Assembly: GCF_902459465.1 (NCBI RefSeq)
Contig: NC_047072.1
Location: 13,538,184 to 13,602,183 of the forward strand
DNA: 64,000 nucleotides
From: Asterias rubens
Taxonomy: Eukaryota > Echinodermata > Asteroidea > Forcipulatida > Asteriidae
Reading direction: 5' to 3'
Every line of letters begins with the position of its first letter. Positions within the stretch are counted from its first letter, which is position 1. Both the position numbers and the translations under genes were made by a program. This document shows positions 24,701 through 32,237 of the stretch, one piece after another. The notes beneath the pieces are model-generated. The model made no database searches, had not been told where the DNA came from, and saw nothing but the letters and a program-made list of their open reading frames with translations.

Positions 24701-27700
24701 CCCTTAACTTATGAAAAAGGAACCCGATCTGCATTATGTACAAATCCAAGGCTCATAAAATTAAAACTGAAAGCAGAAATGGTAGTGCAGTTTTTTTTAA
24801 GGGATTATGTAAGTTTTCCTTAAAAGGAAGTGTAGGGCCTATGGCTAGTGCAAACAAATCAAATACATGTGAAAATTTCACATGGAGAGAATCCAAGTTA
24901 AAATTATTAAAAGTTACAAATTAGAGGGATTACTCATATTGTGGTTTTTTTATTGACAAGCTAAGAAAATATTGCGGTGATCCCTTTCCTAAAGCTTCCC
25001 AGGTTGAACCGAAAACTTTGGTTTGATTTACTTTTGCCAAGTGGATTGAGGGGAATTGTCTTGTCTTGTCTTGTCTTCACTGCACACACCGCCGCCACTG
25101 GGGTATAAACGTGCAGACCCGACCCTCATGCATGCATTCTCCTAACTAAACGTTTATATTTTCAAGGAGGCACTTAAAGTTATAGGCGTCAGCTGATTTT
25201 AACTTGTGGCGGGAGTGAGTTCCAGATTGGTATTGTTCTTGGATAAAAGGAGTAACAGTAGCAGTCTTTGTTAGATGAGATGGCGTTATAATTTAGGGTC
25301 TGATTTTGATGAGTTCTTGGTCTATTCCGTTGGTTGCAGCAAAGATTACTAATGTTGGATGGAGTTATGGAGTGAGTTTCTTTATTAAGTGTAGTAAAGT
25401 CTCTAGCCATGGTGCGGCGTCTTTGAGGTCCCAGTTGAGGTCCTGTAGCATTTCCGTTACACTACTGGTCTTACAATAATTGCTTTTGACAAATCTTGCC
25501 AACCTCAATACCCTAGAAAGAATCAGTACTCACTGTCAGGACTGTTCAAAACAACAGTAAAAACAATCTGGTTAAGATCTTTGCAAGGGACTAAGGTCAA
25601 ACATTGCTACATGAGCTACACAAATAAAGCCCTGTTCATACACCTGTACTTCCTGCGAATGCGAATGTGATTTGAATTTTGACTTCATATGGCTGTTTTT
25701 GCAGCAAATTTTTCGAAGGAGTTGAGCACAAGTCAACTATTTCAAATTATTTGTTGCGATCTTGTGACGTCAACATTTGTATTGCATTCGCATTCGCAGA
25801 GGTACTTTTATGAACCGGGCTTTACAAAAACAAAAATGAACTCACACTGCTAGGTCTCTGCTTGCGTTTCGGGGTTAACGTTTCCTCAACACATAATGGC
25901 TTCTGAAGGATCTGTTTGGTCCGCTGTAGCGTTGTACCAAGAAGCCTGTACAACAATGCAGTCATTTTCTTAAGTCCACTATGTTTTAGGCTTCGGTCGA
26001 CAAATGGCCGATACATCGATGTGGCCGAGTTGTAGTCAAAGCTGAAATGGCATTCACTGAAAATGCGATTGAGGCGAGGGGAGTCCTCTATGGGACTTTT
26101 GTAGGCTGGTGTACTATGTAGTTGATTGTTTTGTGAAGATTCACCTCCACTGTCATCATTCTCATCATCAGCATCTTCGTTATCTTGTATGTCAAATGTC
26201 ACCGACCGCGATCTCTGTTTAGGTGCTTTTTGGAGTTTAGTTTCTTCTTTTGGATCTAGTGTCAGTTCAACTGTTGTGTCTTCAGTGTCTGTCGAATCTC
26301 TGGAACTACATGATTCCGGAACGTCAAATAATCGTCTTGGGTTTGGTTTGACGACTGTGGACTTCACTGGGGATGGAACTTGGATCAAATCATTTGTTTT
26401 GGCACTTTCTATGTCCTCCTCATCCGACTCATTCTCTAGGATTCCTGGCCAGAAAACCCCCTCAATGTCCATTACTCCAAGCATCAGCGCAGCCTGGTCA
26501 ATTTTATGGCTTAGATCCTTTGTGACATTTAACCACATATTAAGGGTCTCTATACGTCTATTGAAGTCCTGCATTTGACATAACGGGTAGTCGTTATGGA
26601 GCGCCCTCAATGTTGGATACAACTGCTCAGCTTCTTCAAGCTGTATCATAATGGCTGAAATTTGTTTCCAAGCTTGTCTTGTACTCTGGATGTAAGTGGT
26701 TAATGCTGCACTGAGCGGCATGCACATACCCACACCCATGCTGCCTCTGTGATTCAAGAAAGGTGTACTGCATGTGTCACAGGCCTGTTGCGGCTCACTG
26801 TCATAGCTTCGTACACTCCGATCAGAATCAGATCCAGTATCACCCTGGTTTCCCATTGACAGATTCTCACCAGAGGATAGCAGCCTTCGTTTGTGAAAAC
26901 GTTTGAGTGTGCACCGTGTTGGACCCTTGCCTTTTGAGGGTGAGGAAATAAACTTAAAGACCAAAATGGATTTGAGGACATCAGGAATCATTTCCCGGGC
27001 CTCAATAAGCCTCTGGTCCTCCTCCATCATGCTGATACTGTTTTGAAAGGCTTTCATCCCCAACCACAAGAGCTGATTCCACTCGGTCTGAAACCAGTTC
27101 TTCTGCTGACTGACAACATTCTTGTTTTCACTCACTGCATCCTTTTTAGCACCTCCGATGCGAATCATCTCAGAGAAAATACGATGAAAGCTAATGCGAT
27201 CTTCCGGACACTGAGCCTTTCCAATGGAATGTTTTTTAGTTTTGACAACGGGTGGTGAGACTGGGGGGCTTTGACTTACTTGCTGTGAGTTCAGGCTGCG
27301 GAAGAAGATGTTAGAGTCAACCTTTGGAATGGGTGATGGAAGAGGATCGAAGAAACTGTGGCCAGCTTGGGGTATATGAATCCCTGGGCCATCTGCAGCA
27401 TCACCACTATTGGAGCAGTGTTTATACTCTCGCTGATGGTTCCTTTCCATTGTGATGCTCTTACGTTTCTGTTGCATGGCTGTGCTTCCCAAGACAGGAT
27501 GAATAAAAGCCTCTCCCTCATCCACTTTATCCATCCTCACCAGATTCCTGCGGTTTCCAGCATTGAAGCTTTCCCGTTTAGGGATATTCAGCCGGAGAGG
27601 CTTGGGTGACTGTCGAGATCTACTATGTCTCCTAATTTCCTCCCGGTGATTCCTTGGTGGTGTGGTACCAGCCCCAAACCCAGGATCAACATCAAGGTAA

Positions 27701-29454
27701 TTGAAGTTATCTTCCTCCGGGATACTATTGTAAGCCCCCCCATTAGGCACATAGTCAACTCCTGCATTGACATGGTTCAGTGTGGTATCTACATCCCCAT
27801 CTTGTGCGTCTTCCAAGCTGCTGTTAAGATCCAAGGAATTAAGGAGACTGTTGTCATGATGATCATGAAACTGAATGTCGTGCGGGAGATCACCATCCAC
27901 TAGGCCGTTATCCCTGAAAACAAAAATGATGCAAAGGAAAATGCGTTATTAAAACCACAAAATAACAGACTGCTTGAATCTCATAAGAAGGAAACTGACT
28001 TGCTTATTCTTAGGTTTGAGTACCTTGGATGCAAATATTGGTTTTATGTGCACCCTGTTTGTTTGTTGTAAATCATTACGCACTGGGTCATTCTACATTC
28101 TTGCACTTATTAAAGTGGATGCTCTACCAATCATGATACATGTACCATGATAGTATGAATGATAAGAGGTTGGTGGTCTCCATAGAGTTATATTTAAGAA
28201 CTAGAGGGCGCACTGGCCTATATACGCGCCTCGGCATGCGCACAGGCGGCCATTTTCTAAGTTGACAAAACTGGCATCTCACAGCGTGTGTTTGTGCGGC
28301 CATTTTGTAAGTTGAACAAACAGCATCGCGTGAGCGTTCAATAAAAAAAAACTCAAACGTGTATTTCATATTCAACGCGCGTGCAGAATGACGCGCTTGT
28401 CATCTTGCGGTCCCGTGGCGTTTGTACACGAAGCATCTATCGTGCGCCCTCTAGTTCTTATATATAACTCTATGGTGGTCCATTAATTATAGTGCCACAG
28501 TGGCTAGGCCAATTGGTTGGAAAACCCCAATGGCATCATGGCTTGCATAACAATACTACTGTAGTACTGACGAGTCAGTTGGGCAGGAGAGATAGCCCAA
28601 TAAATCGGTCCAATCCACTCCGTATCCTTGGCCCCAGCACGTCTGATATAAAAATCTTTCGTTTTTGTTTTTTGTCGAGTTCCCATTACCACTTACAAAT
28701 ATCAATAATGGTGCGAGCGACCAACTGCTACCCAAGGAACCCGACTAATGATGAGAATGTGGTATGCGCGCTTCGAAAACGAGCAAGTTGTCAAGATCAT
28801 TGACAAAATTCATACTGTCAAAATTCGTTTGATTTATACACAAAACATGTGATGAAGTGGATTGGACCGATTTATCACCGGCTAGACTCAAGACTGGAGA
28901 GTGCACCGATGGATACATGAACTATTTTGACAGACAAAGAACACATGACCTACTTTTCAAACCAAGTAGTGGGTTAAAAAAAATTCAACTTTATTGACAA
29001 AAGTACAACAATAAAAAAATAATAAAAATTACCAGAATTACAGGAAACAAGCATGCATGAATGAGCAGGAAACCAACACACAACAGCATTCAGATTCATT
29101 CATCAATCATAATGATTGAAAGTGAAGTACACTATGAAAAACTTGATTGGAAGATCATTCAAACCAACAAACAAACAAACACAAAGCCAGGAACCAGTCC
29201 ATTGCATCTCCTTCTGATCCTGTTCGCAAAAAAAAAACAATGTTACCGGCATCGTCCGGAAACTAGGCATGCCATATTAAAAAAATACATTAAGCCTACA
29301 AGTACAACAATACAATCAATGTGATTGTGAATGTAAAACTTGATAGAAAACAAAATTGATTTGAAACACGATATTACCACAATAGTCATCAATCTTATAA
29401 TTGCCAAGATACACGCATAGCATGTCAAACTTCGTTAACAAGCGGAACTTACAT
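5548..29454 (-). CDS. MAP3K4: MAP3K4 / MEKK4 mitogen-activated protein kinase kinase kinase
   Basis: MAP3K4 is a cytoplasmic stress kinase. GADD45 proteins release its N-terminal autoinhibition, and it then phosphorylates MKK3/6 and MKK4 to activate p38 and JNK. Exons in transcript order (- strand): 29454-29453 (two bases of the ATG, plus 5'UTR above), 27913-25846, 23155-23004, 22363-22252, 21464-21306, 20311-20154, 19756-19696, gap, 19254-19155, 18455-18372, 17562-17284, 16519-16370, 16179-16018, 14664-14531, 13684-13603, 13093-13018, 11532-11347, 10993-10697, 10484-10411, 9384-9268, 8653-8494, 7836-7717, 6531-6419, 5727-5548. All junction phases agree except at the gap between 19696 and 19254, where one short exon is missing from the model. 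The protein is about 1,690 residues, against about 1,608 in human. Family blocks include [24 protein letters not shown] and WTYIRP-like helical segments, then a complete C-terminal kinase domain. The terminal exon is unproven. Confidence 0.95.
5790..5939. repeat. Partial MITE, family B, abutting a full copy
   Basis: Only the end carrying CAATTACCAATAGTGTCCAC and CTTTAA is present. It shares about 150 bp with other family B members and is followed at once by the full copy at 5942-6320. The arrangement suggests a tandem insertion or an internal deletion of a dimer. Confidence 0.75.
5942..6320 (-). repeat. MITE, family B, full copy in a MAP3K4 intron
   Basis: About 380 bp bounded by TTAAAGGCAGTGGA and its inverse TCCACTGCGTTTAA. 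Inside is a hairpin-like core (GAGGTCTCGAAATCAACC with an inverse copy nearby). Internal sequence is shared with copies at 32543-32931, 39242-39630 and 47460-47841. Confidence 0.85.
6661..7525. repeat. 68-bp tandem repeat array, about 12-13 units, in a MAP3K4 intron
   Basis: The unit contains GGATTTGAAACTTTGCATGG, then TGGAGATACAATCTAGTAAGG, then TTTGCAGTAACACCATGTAC. The spacing measured between neighbouring units (7081 to 7149) is 68 bp. The first unit is the most diverged; central units are nearly identical. Two units carry a short insertion (GGGCCTATA or GGGCATATA), and some lack the TA of CAGTAACACC. The array lies between the exons at 7717 and 6531. An apparent ORF across it on the - strand is only the repeat read through. 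Confidence 0.93.
8958..9195. repeat. MITE, family C, in a MAP3K4 intron
   Basis: It is bounded by GGGCCCAATTTCATAGAGCTG and CAGCTCTATGAATTTGGGC. The body is close to the copy at 5297-5539, including TTGTTTGCTTATTCTGAAAA. It has no coding capacity. Confidence 0.88.
9717..9851. repeat. Foldback MITE, family A, copy 2
   Basis: AATGGTAGACTTTCTGGGAC at the left and ACAAAGTCTCCCATT at the right match the termini of the element at 921-1066. The centre (AAATCCATTGTTCTCC and AACTACGTGAACAATG) is shared with it. Confidence 0.8.
11210..11300 (+). repeat. tRNA-derived SINE head, family 2
   Basis: It contains an A-box-like TAGCTCAGTTAGTAGAGCG and a B-box-like GGTTTAAATTCC at tRNA spacing. No acceptor stem pairs, so it is not a working tRNA gene. 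Related copies lie near 22068-22140 (+) and 49255-49370 (-). It sits in a MAP3K4 intron. Confidence 0.75.
11991..12953. mobile_element. 960-bp non-autonomous DNA transposon with GCGATGA-rich interior
   Basis: The ends are TAACCCCTGGGGTCGATTTC and its inverse GAAATCGACCCCAGGGTTA, flanked by TAAC/GTTA-like sequence. The interior is full of short words TCATCGC and GCGATGA in both orientations, including the palindrome CATCGCAATTGCGATG, which occurs twice near the right end. No long ORF is seen, so movement would need a transposase encoded elsewhere. It lies in the MAP3K4 intron between the exons at 13018 and 11532. Confidence 0.85.
13880..14085. repeat. Two tRNA-like SINE heads in opposite orientation
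   Basis: On the - strand, 13965-13885 reads TAGCTTAGTTGGTGAAGTAC followed by CGGGTTCAAATCC. On the + strand, 14010-14080 reads GGTGTGCTCTATTGGTAGAAC followed by CAGGTTAAAATCC. Both have recognisable A and B boxes but no matching acceptor stem. An intron of MAP3K4 contains them. Confidence 0.65.
14190..14480. repeat. Degenerate MITE, family B
   Basis: Shares TAAAACACTGTGAGAAACG, AGAAAGAGGTAATTTCTCA, TTGTTATTTTATGCATTTG and a CGGTGTCTTTAA end with the family B elements, with more divergence than other copies. Confidence 0.7.
15226..15276. repeat. Trinucleotide microsatellite (GTT/GCT)
   Basis: A run of GTT and GCT triplets in an intron of MAP3K4. It opens short Thr/Ala-rich frames on the - strand that are not coding. 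Confidence 0.85.
15590..16005 (+). mobile_element. 3' end of a decayed LINE (reverse transcriptase C-terminus, 3'UTR and ATT tail)
   Basis: One frame reads [17 protein letters not shown] and then [18 protein letters not shown] before TGA at about 15797. This is the very typical C-terminal pattern of LINE ORF2 reverse transcriptases (APRLWN-LP, then FKK-LKTHLF). About 180 bp of 3'UTR follows, with TAGCGCCATGAGCACTTTGA, and ends in an ATT microsatellite at 15975-16003. It is 5'-truncated, as usual for target-primed insertions, and sits just before the MAP3K4 exon 16179-16018. Confidence 0.8.
16854..17020. repeat. MITE, family C, diverged copy
   Basis: Starts with AGGGCCCGATTTCAAGGAGCTG and contains TAAGCATGAATGAGCAGGAT and GCTAAGCAGAATTTTGTTTG. 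The right end has lost the clear inverted terminus. Confidence 0.7.
18722..18768. repeat. AAT microsatellite abutting a LINE/SINE-type tail
   Basis: A (AAT)n run followed by TTATATAGTGCACATCATTG, the kind of sequence that precedes microsatellite tails of retroelements elsewhere in the window (for example 15950-16003 and 51270-51310). Confidence 0.75.
19464..19516 (-). other. Candidate missing MAP3K4 micro-exon (unproven)
   Basis: The exons at 19756-19696 and 19254-19155 do not join in phase, and vertebrate MAP3K4 has about 17 more residues at this place. A 53-bp segment with acceptor GGTTTCAG and donor GTGAAT, open in the required frame and of the right phase at both ends, lies here. Its translation is not visibly similar to the vertebrate protein, and it includes a small tandem duplication (TTAAGATCGCCT). 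It is only a candidate. Confidence 0.3.
20517..20687. repeat. MITE, family D, copy 1
   Basis: Bounded by CAGCTGATTTCACGAAACG and its inverse GGTGAAATCGACGGCTG. Inner inverted pairs include CTAGGATTAATCCTA. A second copy is at 48534-48706. Both share TCTTTGCATACGGAACTT-like central sequence. Confidence 0.88.
20700..20822 (-). repeat. tRNA-derived SINE fragment, family 1
   Basis: Reading on the - strand it contains GTGTGGGTCCCAGTCGTGAC and then GCAAGATACTTTACCATAATTG, which matches the family 1 SINEs at 46728-47115 and 50985-51315. Confidence 0.65.
20830..20965. repeat. Partial MITE, family B
   Basis: Contains TCGCAACTTCGACGACCAATT, TTGTTATTTTATGCATATG and CAATTACCAATAGTGTCCAG, all shared with full family B copies. 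Confidence 0.8.
21013..21296. repeat. MITE, family C, diverged copy beside a MAP3K4 exon
   Basis: Its ends are CCCAATTTCATATAGCTG and a degenerate inverse ACTTTATGAAATTGAG. The right end stops about ten bases before the splice donor of exon 21464-21306, a second case of a family C element lying against a MAP3K4 donor. Confidence 0.65.
21840..22140. repeat. Composite of SINE fragments
   Basis: 21865-22005 is the 3' half of a family 1 SINE in - orientation (CAGCACCTTGTAAGGGTTTT, GTGCATTACACAACATAC). It is followed at 22068-22135 by a family 2 tRNA-like head (AGGGCTAGATAGATAGCTCAGG) with a duplicated GATA. Confidence 0.6.
22640..22780. repeat. Interspersed repeat shared with 58100-58230
   Basis: AAGGCCTGAAGGCCACTTCCA, CACCTACTCCAGGGGCTGAAA and AGATTACCCCC are shared with 58100-58230 (CACAAGGCTGGATGGTCACT, ACCTACTCCTGGGGCTGAAA). 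The family is unknown, and no inverted ends were seen. Confidence 0.6.
23245..23385 (+). repeat. tRNA-derived SINE 5' fragment, family 1
   Basis: Contains CTCTGGTGTTTCTGATCAGC, AGTGTGGGTTGGATTCCC and TCGAGTAAGATACTTTACC as in family 1. It is cut off where a family P repeat begins. Confidence 0.65.
23391..23650. repeat. Interspersed repeat, family P, copy 1
   Basis: AACACGTTGTCTTGGATCGG, AAAGATGTTTTAAAAGTAGA and GAACTAACACGGTCGGCCAT are shared with 45177-45415. The second copy has a clear hairpin (CGGCCATTTATGGG against CCCATAAATGGCCG). Here a CTTGAACC triplication follows. Confidence 0.75.
23660..25180. other. MAP3K4 intron without recognised elements
   Basis: AT-rich intronic sequence between the exons at 25846 and 23155. 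It holds a few poly-C runs (24400-24415) and short TTGTC repeats near 25057, and no coding signal that I can support. Confidence 0.5.
25189..25470 (-). mobile_element. LINE reverse transcriptase C-terminal remnant
   Basis: On the - strand the frame reads [20 protein letters not shown] and later [17 protein letters not shown] before a stop. RR---RL--LYK and PRT---WNSLPP are hallmark motifs at the end of jockey/CR1-type LINE reverse transcriptases. The preceding [10 protein letters not shown] is in another frame, so the copy is frameshifted and dead. It lies in a MAP3K4 intron. Confidence 0.75.
25628..25821. repeat. MITE, family O, copy 1
   Basis: The ends AGCCCTGTTCATAC and TTATGAACCGGGCT are inverse, and inside them TTCCTGCGAATGCGAATG faces GCATTCGCATTCGCAGAGG. 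A second copy is at 60196-60368. It ends about 25 bases from the donor of the large MAP3K4 exon. Confidence 0.85.
25846..27913 (-). CDS. MAP3K4: MAP3K4 large second exon (N-terminal regulatory region)
   Basis: This exon encodes about 689 residues after an acceptor with a TTTTGTTTTCAG tract and ends at AGT before GTGAGT. The first ~280 residues are acidic then basic, low in complexity and rich in Ser/Pro, as expected for a disordered region. The next part matches the vertebrate MAP3K4 N-terminal helical region: [13 protein letters not shown] (vertebrate NELIWLELQAW), [13 protein letters not shown], then [27 protein letters not shown] and, near the end, [18 protein letters not shown]. In vertebrates this part contains the GADD45-binding and autoinhibitory segment. 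The long open frame on the opposite strand is a shadow of this exon. Confidence 0.93.
28180..28475. repeat. MITE with 30-bp inverted ends and TGGTC target duplication
   Basis: The left end CCATAGAGTTATATTTAAG then AACTAGAGGGCGCA is mirrored by TGCGCCCTCTAGTTCTTA and TATAACTCTATGG. TGGTCT lies outside the left end and TGGTCC outside the right. The interior has two GCGGCCATTTT boxes. It lies in the first intron of MAP3K4. Confidence 0.85.
28596..28878. repeat. Foldback element with ends AATAAATCGGTCCAATCCAC
   Basis: AATAAATCGGTCCAATCCACT near 28600 is repeated in inverse as AGTGGATTGGACCGATTTAT near 28857. The interior has a short open frame that I do not consider a gene. Confidence 0.75.
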
Positions 29455-29880
29455 TTTGATCTGTAATCAAGGGTTCAAATTGGGTCGTTATGAGGAAGAA
29501 AGCAGCTCATCGAATCACCCAGCCAGCAGGCGCCCATGTTCACAGCAGCTGTACTCTAGTACTGCACTGCCTAGTGTGCGATGCTGGACGTACCACCAAA
29601 GATACTGTACTGTATAGTACATTGTACACGTACGACGTCCGGCCCGGCGTACGATCCGACGAGAGGAGTCCGCACTTGTGCATGCTATAATACAGGGCAA
29701 GACGCGTGTCGCGGACCGATGCACCGGCGAGGTACGCACCACTGTGCACACAATGTTGTGTGCACGCGCGTGACACGAAATGCGTACCAGGTACCAACAG
29801 TACTAAATCAAGTGAAGTATCCCGATAGGTCCTACATAACACGATAGGTCCTACATAACACACCATGTGTTGTACATATA
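29454..29880 (-). promoter_or_regulatory. Probable MAP3K4 first exon and CpG-rich promoter region
   Basis: A GTAAGT donor at 29452-29447 follows GATCAAAAT. Joining this to the acceptor at 27913 creates ATG GAT AAC GGC, in frame with the large exon. Reading upstream in that frame meets a TGA about 55 bases away, so the exon would be 5'UTR apart from two bases. The sequence above, roughly 29500-29780, is much richer in CpG than its surroundings (for example CGTACGACGTCCGGCCCGGC), as expected of an animal promoter. The transcription start was not located. Confidence 0.65.
29820..29865. repeat. 20-bp direct duplication
   Basis: CGATAGGTCCTACATAACA occurs twice in tandem at the upstream edge of the CpG-rich MAP3K4 promoter region. 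Confidence 0.85.
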
Positions 29881-30080
29881 CAGTGCATGGAGGACTATGT
29901 AAAAGAGAAAGTTTAAAGGGCCAACTTAAGTGACTTTGGCATTGACCTTTAAACCACAGACAATTTCAGTGTAAACGGAAGTTCTGGAATCGGAAGCTTG
30001 GCAGGTAGTGCAGATTAGCATTTCCTGTAAAAGGTCGACCCCATAAAACAACAATCATCCTGTTGAATTAGTATACACAT

Positions 30081-30232
30081 AATGAATGTTTATGAGTGCA
30101 ATGGTGCGAATATGTTCATGAGTTGAAAGATGGAATGTTCTATTCAACGAGGCGGAGCCGAGTTGAATGGAACATTCCAGCTTTCAACGAATGAACATAT
30201 TCGCACCATTGCACGAATGAAAAACATTCATT
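30081..30232. repeat. Foldback element around 150 bp
   Basis: AATGAATGTTTATGAGTGCA, then ATGGTGCGAATATGTTCATG, is mirrored by CATGAA-like ATGAACATATTCGCACCAT and TGCACGAATGAAAAACATTC. The centre contains the inverted pair around GAGGCGGAGCCGAG. Confidence 0.85.
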
Positions 30233-30405
30233 ATTTGTTTTATATAACATCCAAGTAGAATTTTGTCATTTTGATTGAAAGAAACAACTTCCAAAACAAA
30301 CAATTTCAACTGTAGAAGCCGAATGCTAGTAATTTTACTATGCTTTCTTGCAGTAACACCTGCTGCGTTACCAAAGACACGCGCACGCAGTGATGTTTTT
30401 ACTCA

Positions 30406-30490
30406 GCTTTTTCGTTCCATCCGAAAAGTACCATTGCACGCTGGCAGCGTGCCAGCGTGCAATGGTACTTTTCGGATGGAACGAAAAAGC
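30406..30490. repeat. Perfect 85-bp palindrome (41-bp arms, 3-bp loop)
   Basis: The left arm runs GCTTTTTCGTTCCATCCGAA, then AAGTACCATTGCACGCTGGCA. After the loop GCG, the right arm is its exact reverse complement. A third partial copy, AGCGTGCAATGGTACTTTT, follows at about 30509-30527. Confidence 0.95.
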
Positions 30491-32237
30491 ACGGCGAGTG
30501 ACTCAGCGTGCAATGGTACTTTTATTTGCTATCACGTGACGGACAATCCTCCAATCAAATGGCAAGGATCTGCTTGGGTGTTATATAAAACCAAATAATG
30601 AAATTATAGGGCCTCCCGGGGTTAGGGAGGGGAAGGTCCGATTGGGGTGCTACGACAGGGTTATCATTTATTCAGCACATTATTTCAACATTTCTAAAAA
30701 TGTTGAAATTTTAATCCCTGATAATATTTGCGAATTTAAGCAGTTATTGCATGCCATATTTGCAGATAATTTCTTCCTCCACCGATTTGTCTGCGCTTTG
30801 CAAATTTCTATCCTGCTTTGTGAACTAATTTATTCAGGAAATAAACATTATTATATTCAATCATTCTAATCAGAAGGATCAATATTAACTGTTTTATTTC
30901 CTTTTTTCATGTTCTGGTAAAACACTTTTGAAATTGATTGCCAAGTATAACAACATCATAGTATAAATCACAATATCATTGTGCACACACAAAACTGCAA
31001 CTTTTATTGATCAATATTGTCATATTTATTGCATCATTATGTAAAATAATGTAACGTTTAACCGACAGGGAACTTAGCCATTGACTTATCTTGAACACTT
31101 GTTACCATGTCTCTAATGCACATTTCAAATCTCCTCTTGACCAATCAGAATGAGTAAACTGTCTGTGGTATTTATAAATGTGGAATAATTGTTTCAGGAG
31201 GATGAAATAAGAGAAATATCAGATATTCAAAAGGCCCAATGTAGTTTAATATTTACTGTTCAGAAAATGGAAAGAACATCTGAGCTATAATTCTGTGGAT
31301 GTGATTTCCTGCTTGAGTTATGTGGTTTGGTCTGGTAATACATCTCAGTTTCCTGTAGCAATTCATTTACTTAGATAAATAATTTTTTTTAGAGTACATT
31401 ACCAATTATCTTGACCACTTCAAACCAATTAAGTGGGGTTTGTGGCAATACCATGGACATGATCTCTCTTGTAACAAAATATTGACCTTGAACGGTAGCC
31501 TACATTCCAGGGCATTTCCCGGCAGTCCAAATACTGCACTTTGAGAAACTTTGAAGTTTGCGTTATAATTTCCACATAATTTCAAAAGTTATATATAACT
31601 CTTGTTTATAAACAACACAAAATCTGCTGAACAAGTTTTGAGATATGGCCCTTTCTTAGCATCAAAAGTTGATAAATCGGACAGGGCAATCTCAATACAC
31701 TTTCAGACTCAATGTGTTCTGTCCTTGAATTGTGCACAAATTGGCCTACAGGAAGTCCAGGCTGGTGACACAGGTCACATGGTCTATAGTGACTGTTAAA
31801 AGAATCAGTCTGTTCTGATCATAACATAAATAGTTTTGAGTTGTTTTCTCATTGACTGATCTTTTAAAAACCATCACAATTCAAACGTCCATAGCATTAC
31901 TACACATTATACTAGATCACATAGTTGGACGAGTAATCGGAGCGTGGGTTTGAATTTCACCCCCGTCCATGTTTGAAAGCTACATACAAAGTGTGGACCC
32001 GAGAACAAAAAAATTAACATAATGTAGGGACTTGAAACACTGTGGACTTACACACATCCACACAGTGTTATTTTTACAGTATTGAAGAATAGGGTTTTCC
32101 TTACGCGTAAAGCCAAATTTCCTAAAACCATGTTAAGGCCCCCCTATAAAAAAAAATGCTTGACAATGAAAAGTATTGCTTAGCAGAAATGTGTGAAGCA
32201 GTAATCACTATTTCCTCAAGCTCATCATTCCTTGTCA

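Larger units (their letters stand above)
29881..32237. other. Intergenic region between MAP3K4 and the Bmt2-like gene
   Basis: This region lies upstream of MAP3K4 and downstream of the Bmt2-like gene. It holds a foldback at 30081-30232, the 85-bp palindrome at 30406-30490 and a dispersed relative of the 68-bp array near 31430-31475. No gene is supported. A 91-codon frame at 30323-30598 begins like a signal peptide but runs through the palindrome. Confidence 0.5.

Noticed and set aside
26126-26578. A 150-codon frame on the + strand rich in Ser.
   Set aside because: It is antisense to the strongly supported MAP3K4 large exon and mirrors its acidic, Ser-rich codons.
28684-28803. A short + strand frame beginning [12 protein letters not shown].
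   Set aside because: It lies inside a foldback element (28596-28878) and is too short and unsupported to be a gene.
30323-30598. A 91-codon frame starting MLVILLCFLAVTPAALP, like a signal peptide.
   Set aside because: It runs through both arms of the 85-bp palindrome and then its third partial copy, giving a repeated ACNGTF motif. No splice signals, homology or cysteine pattern support a secreted protein.
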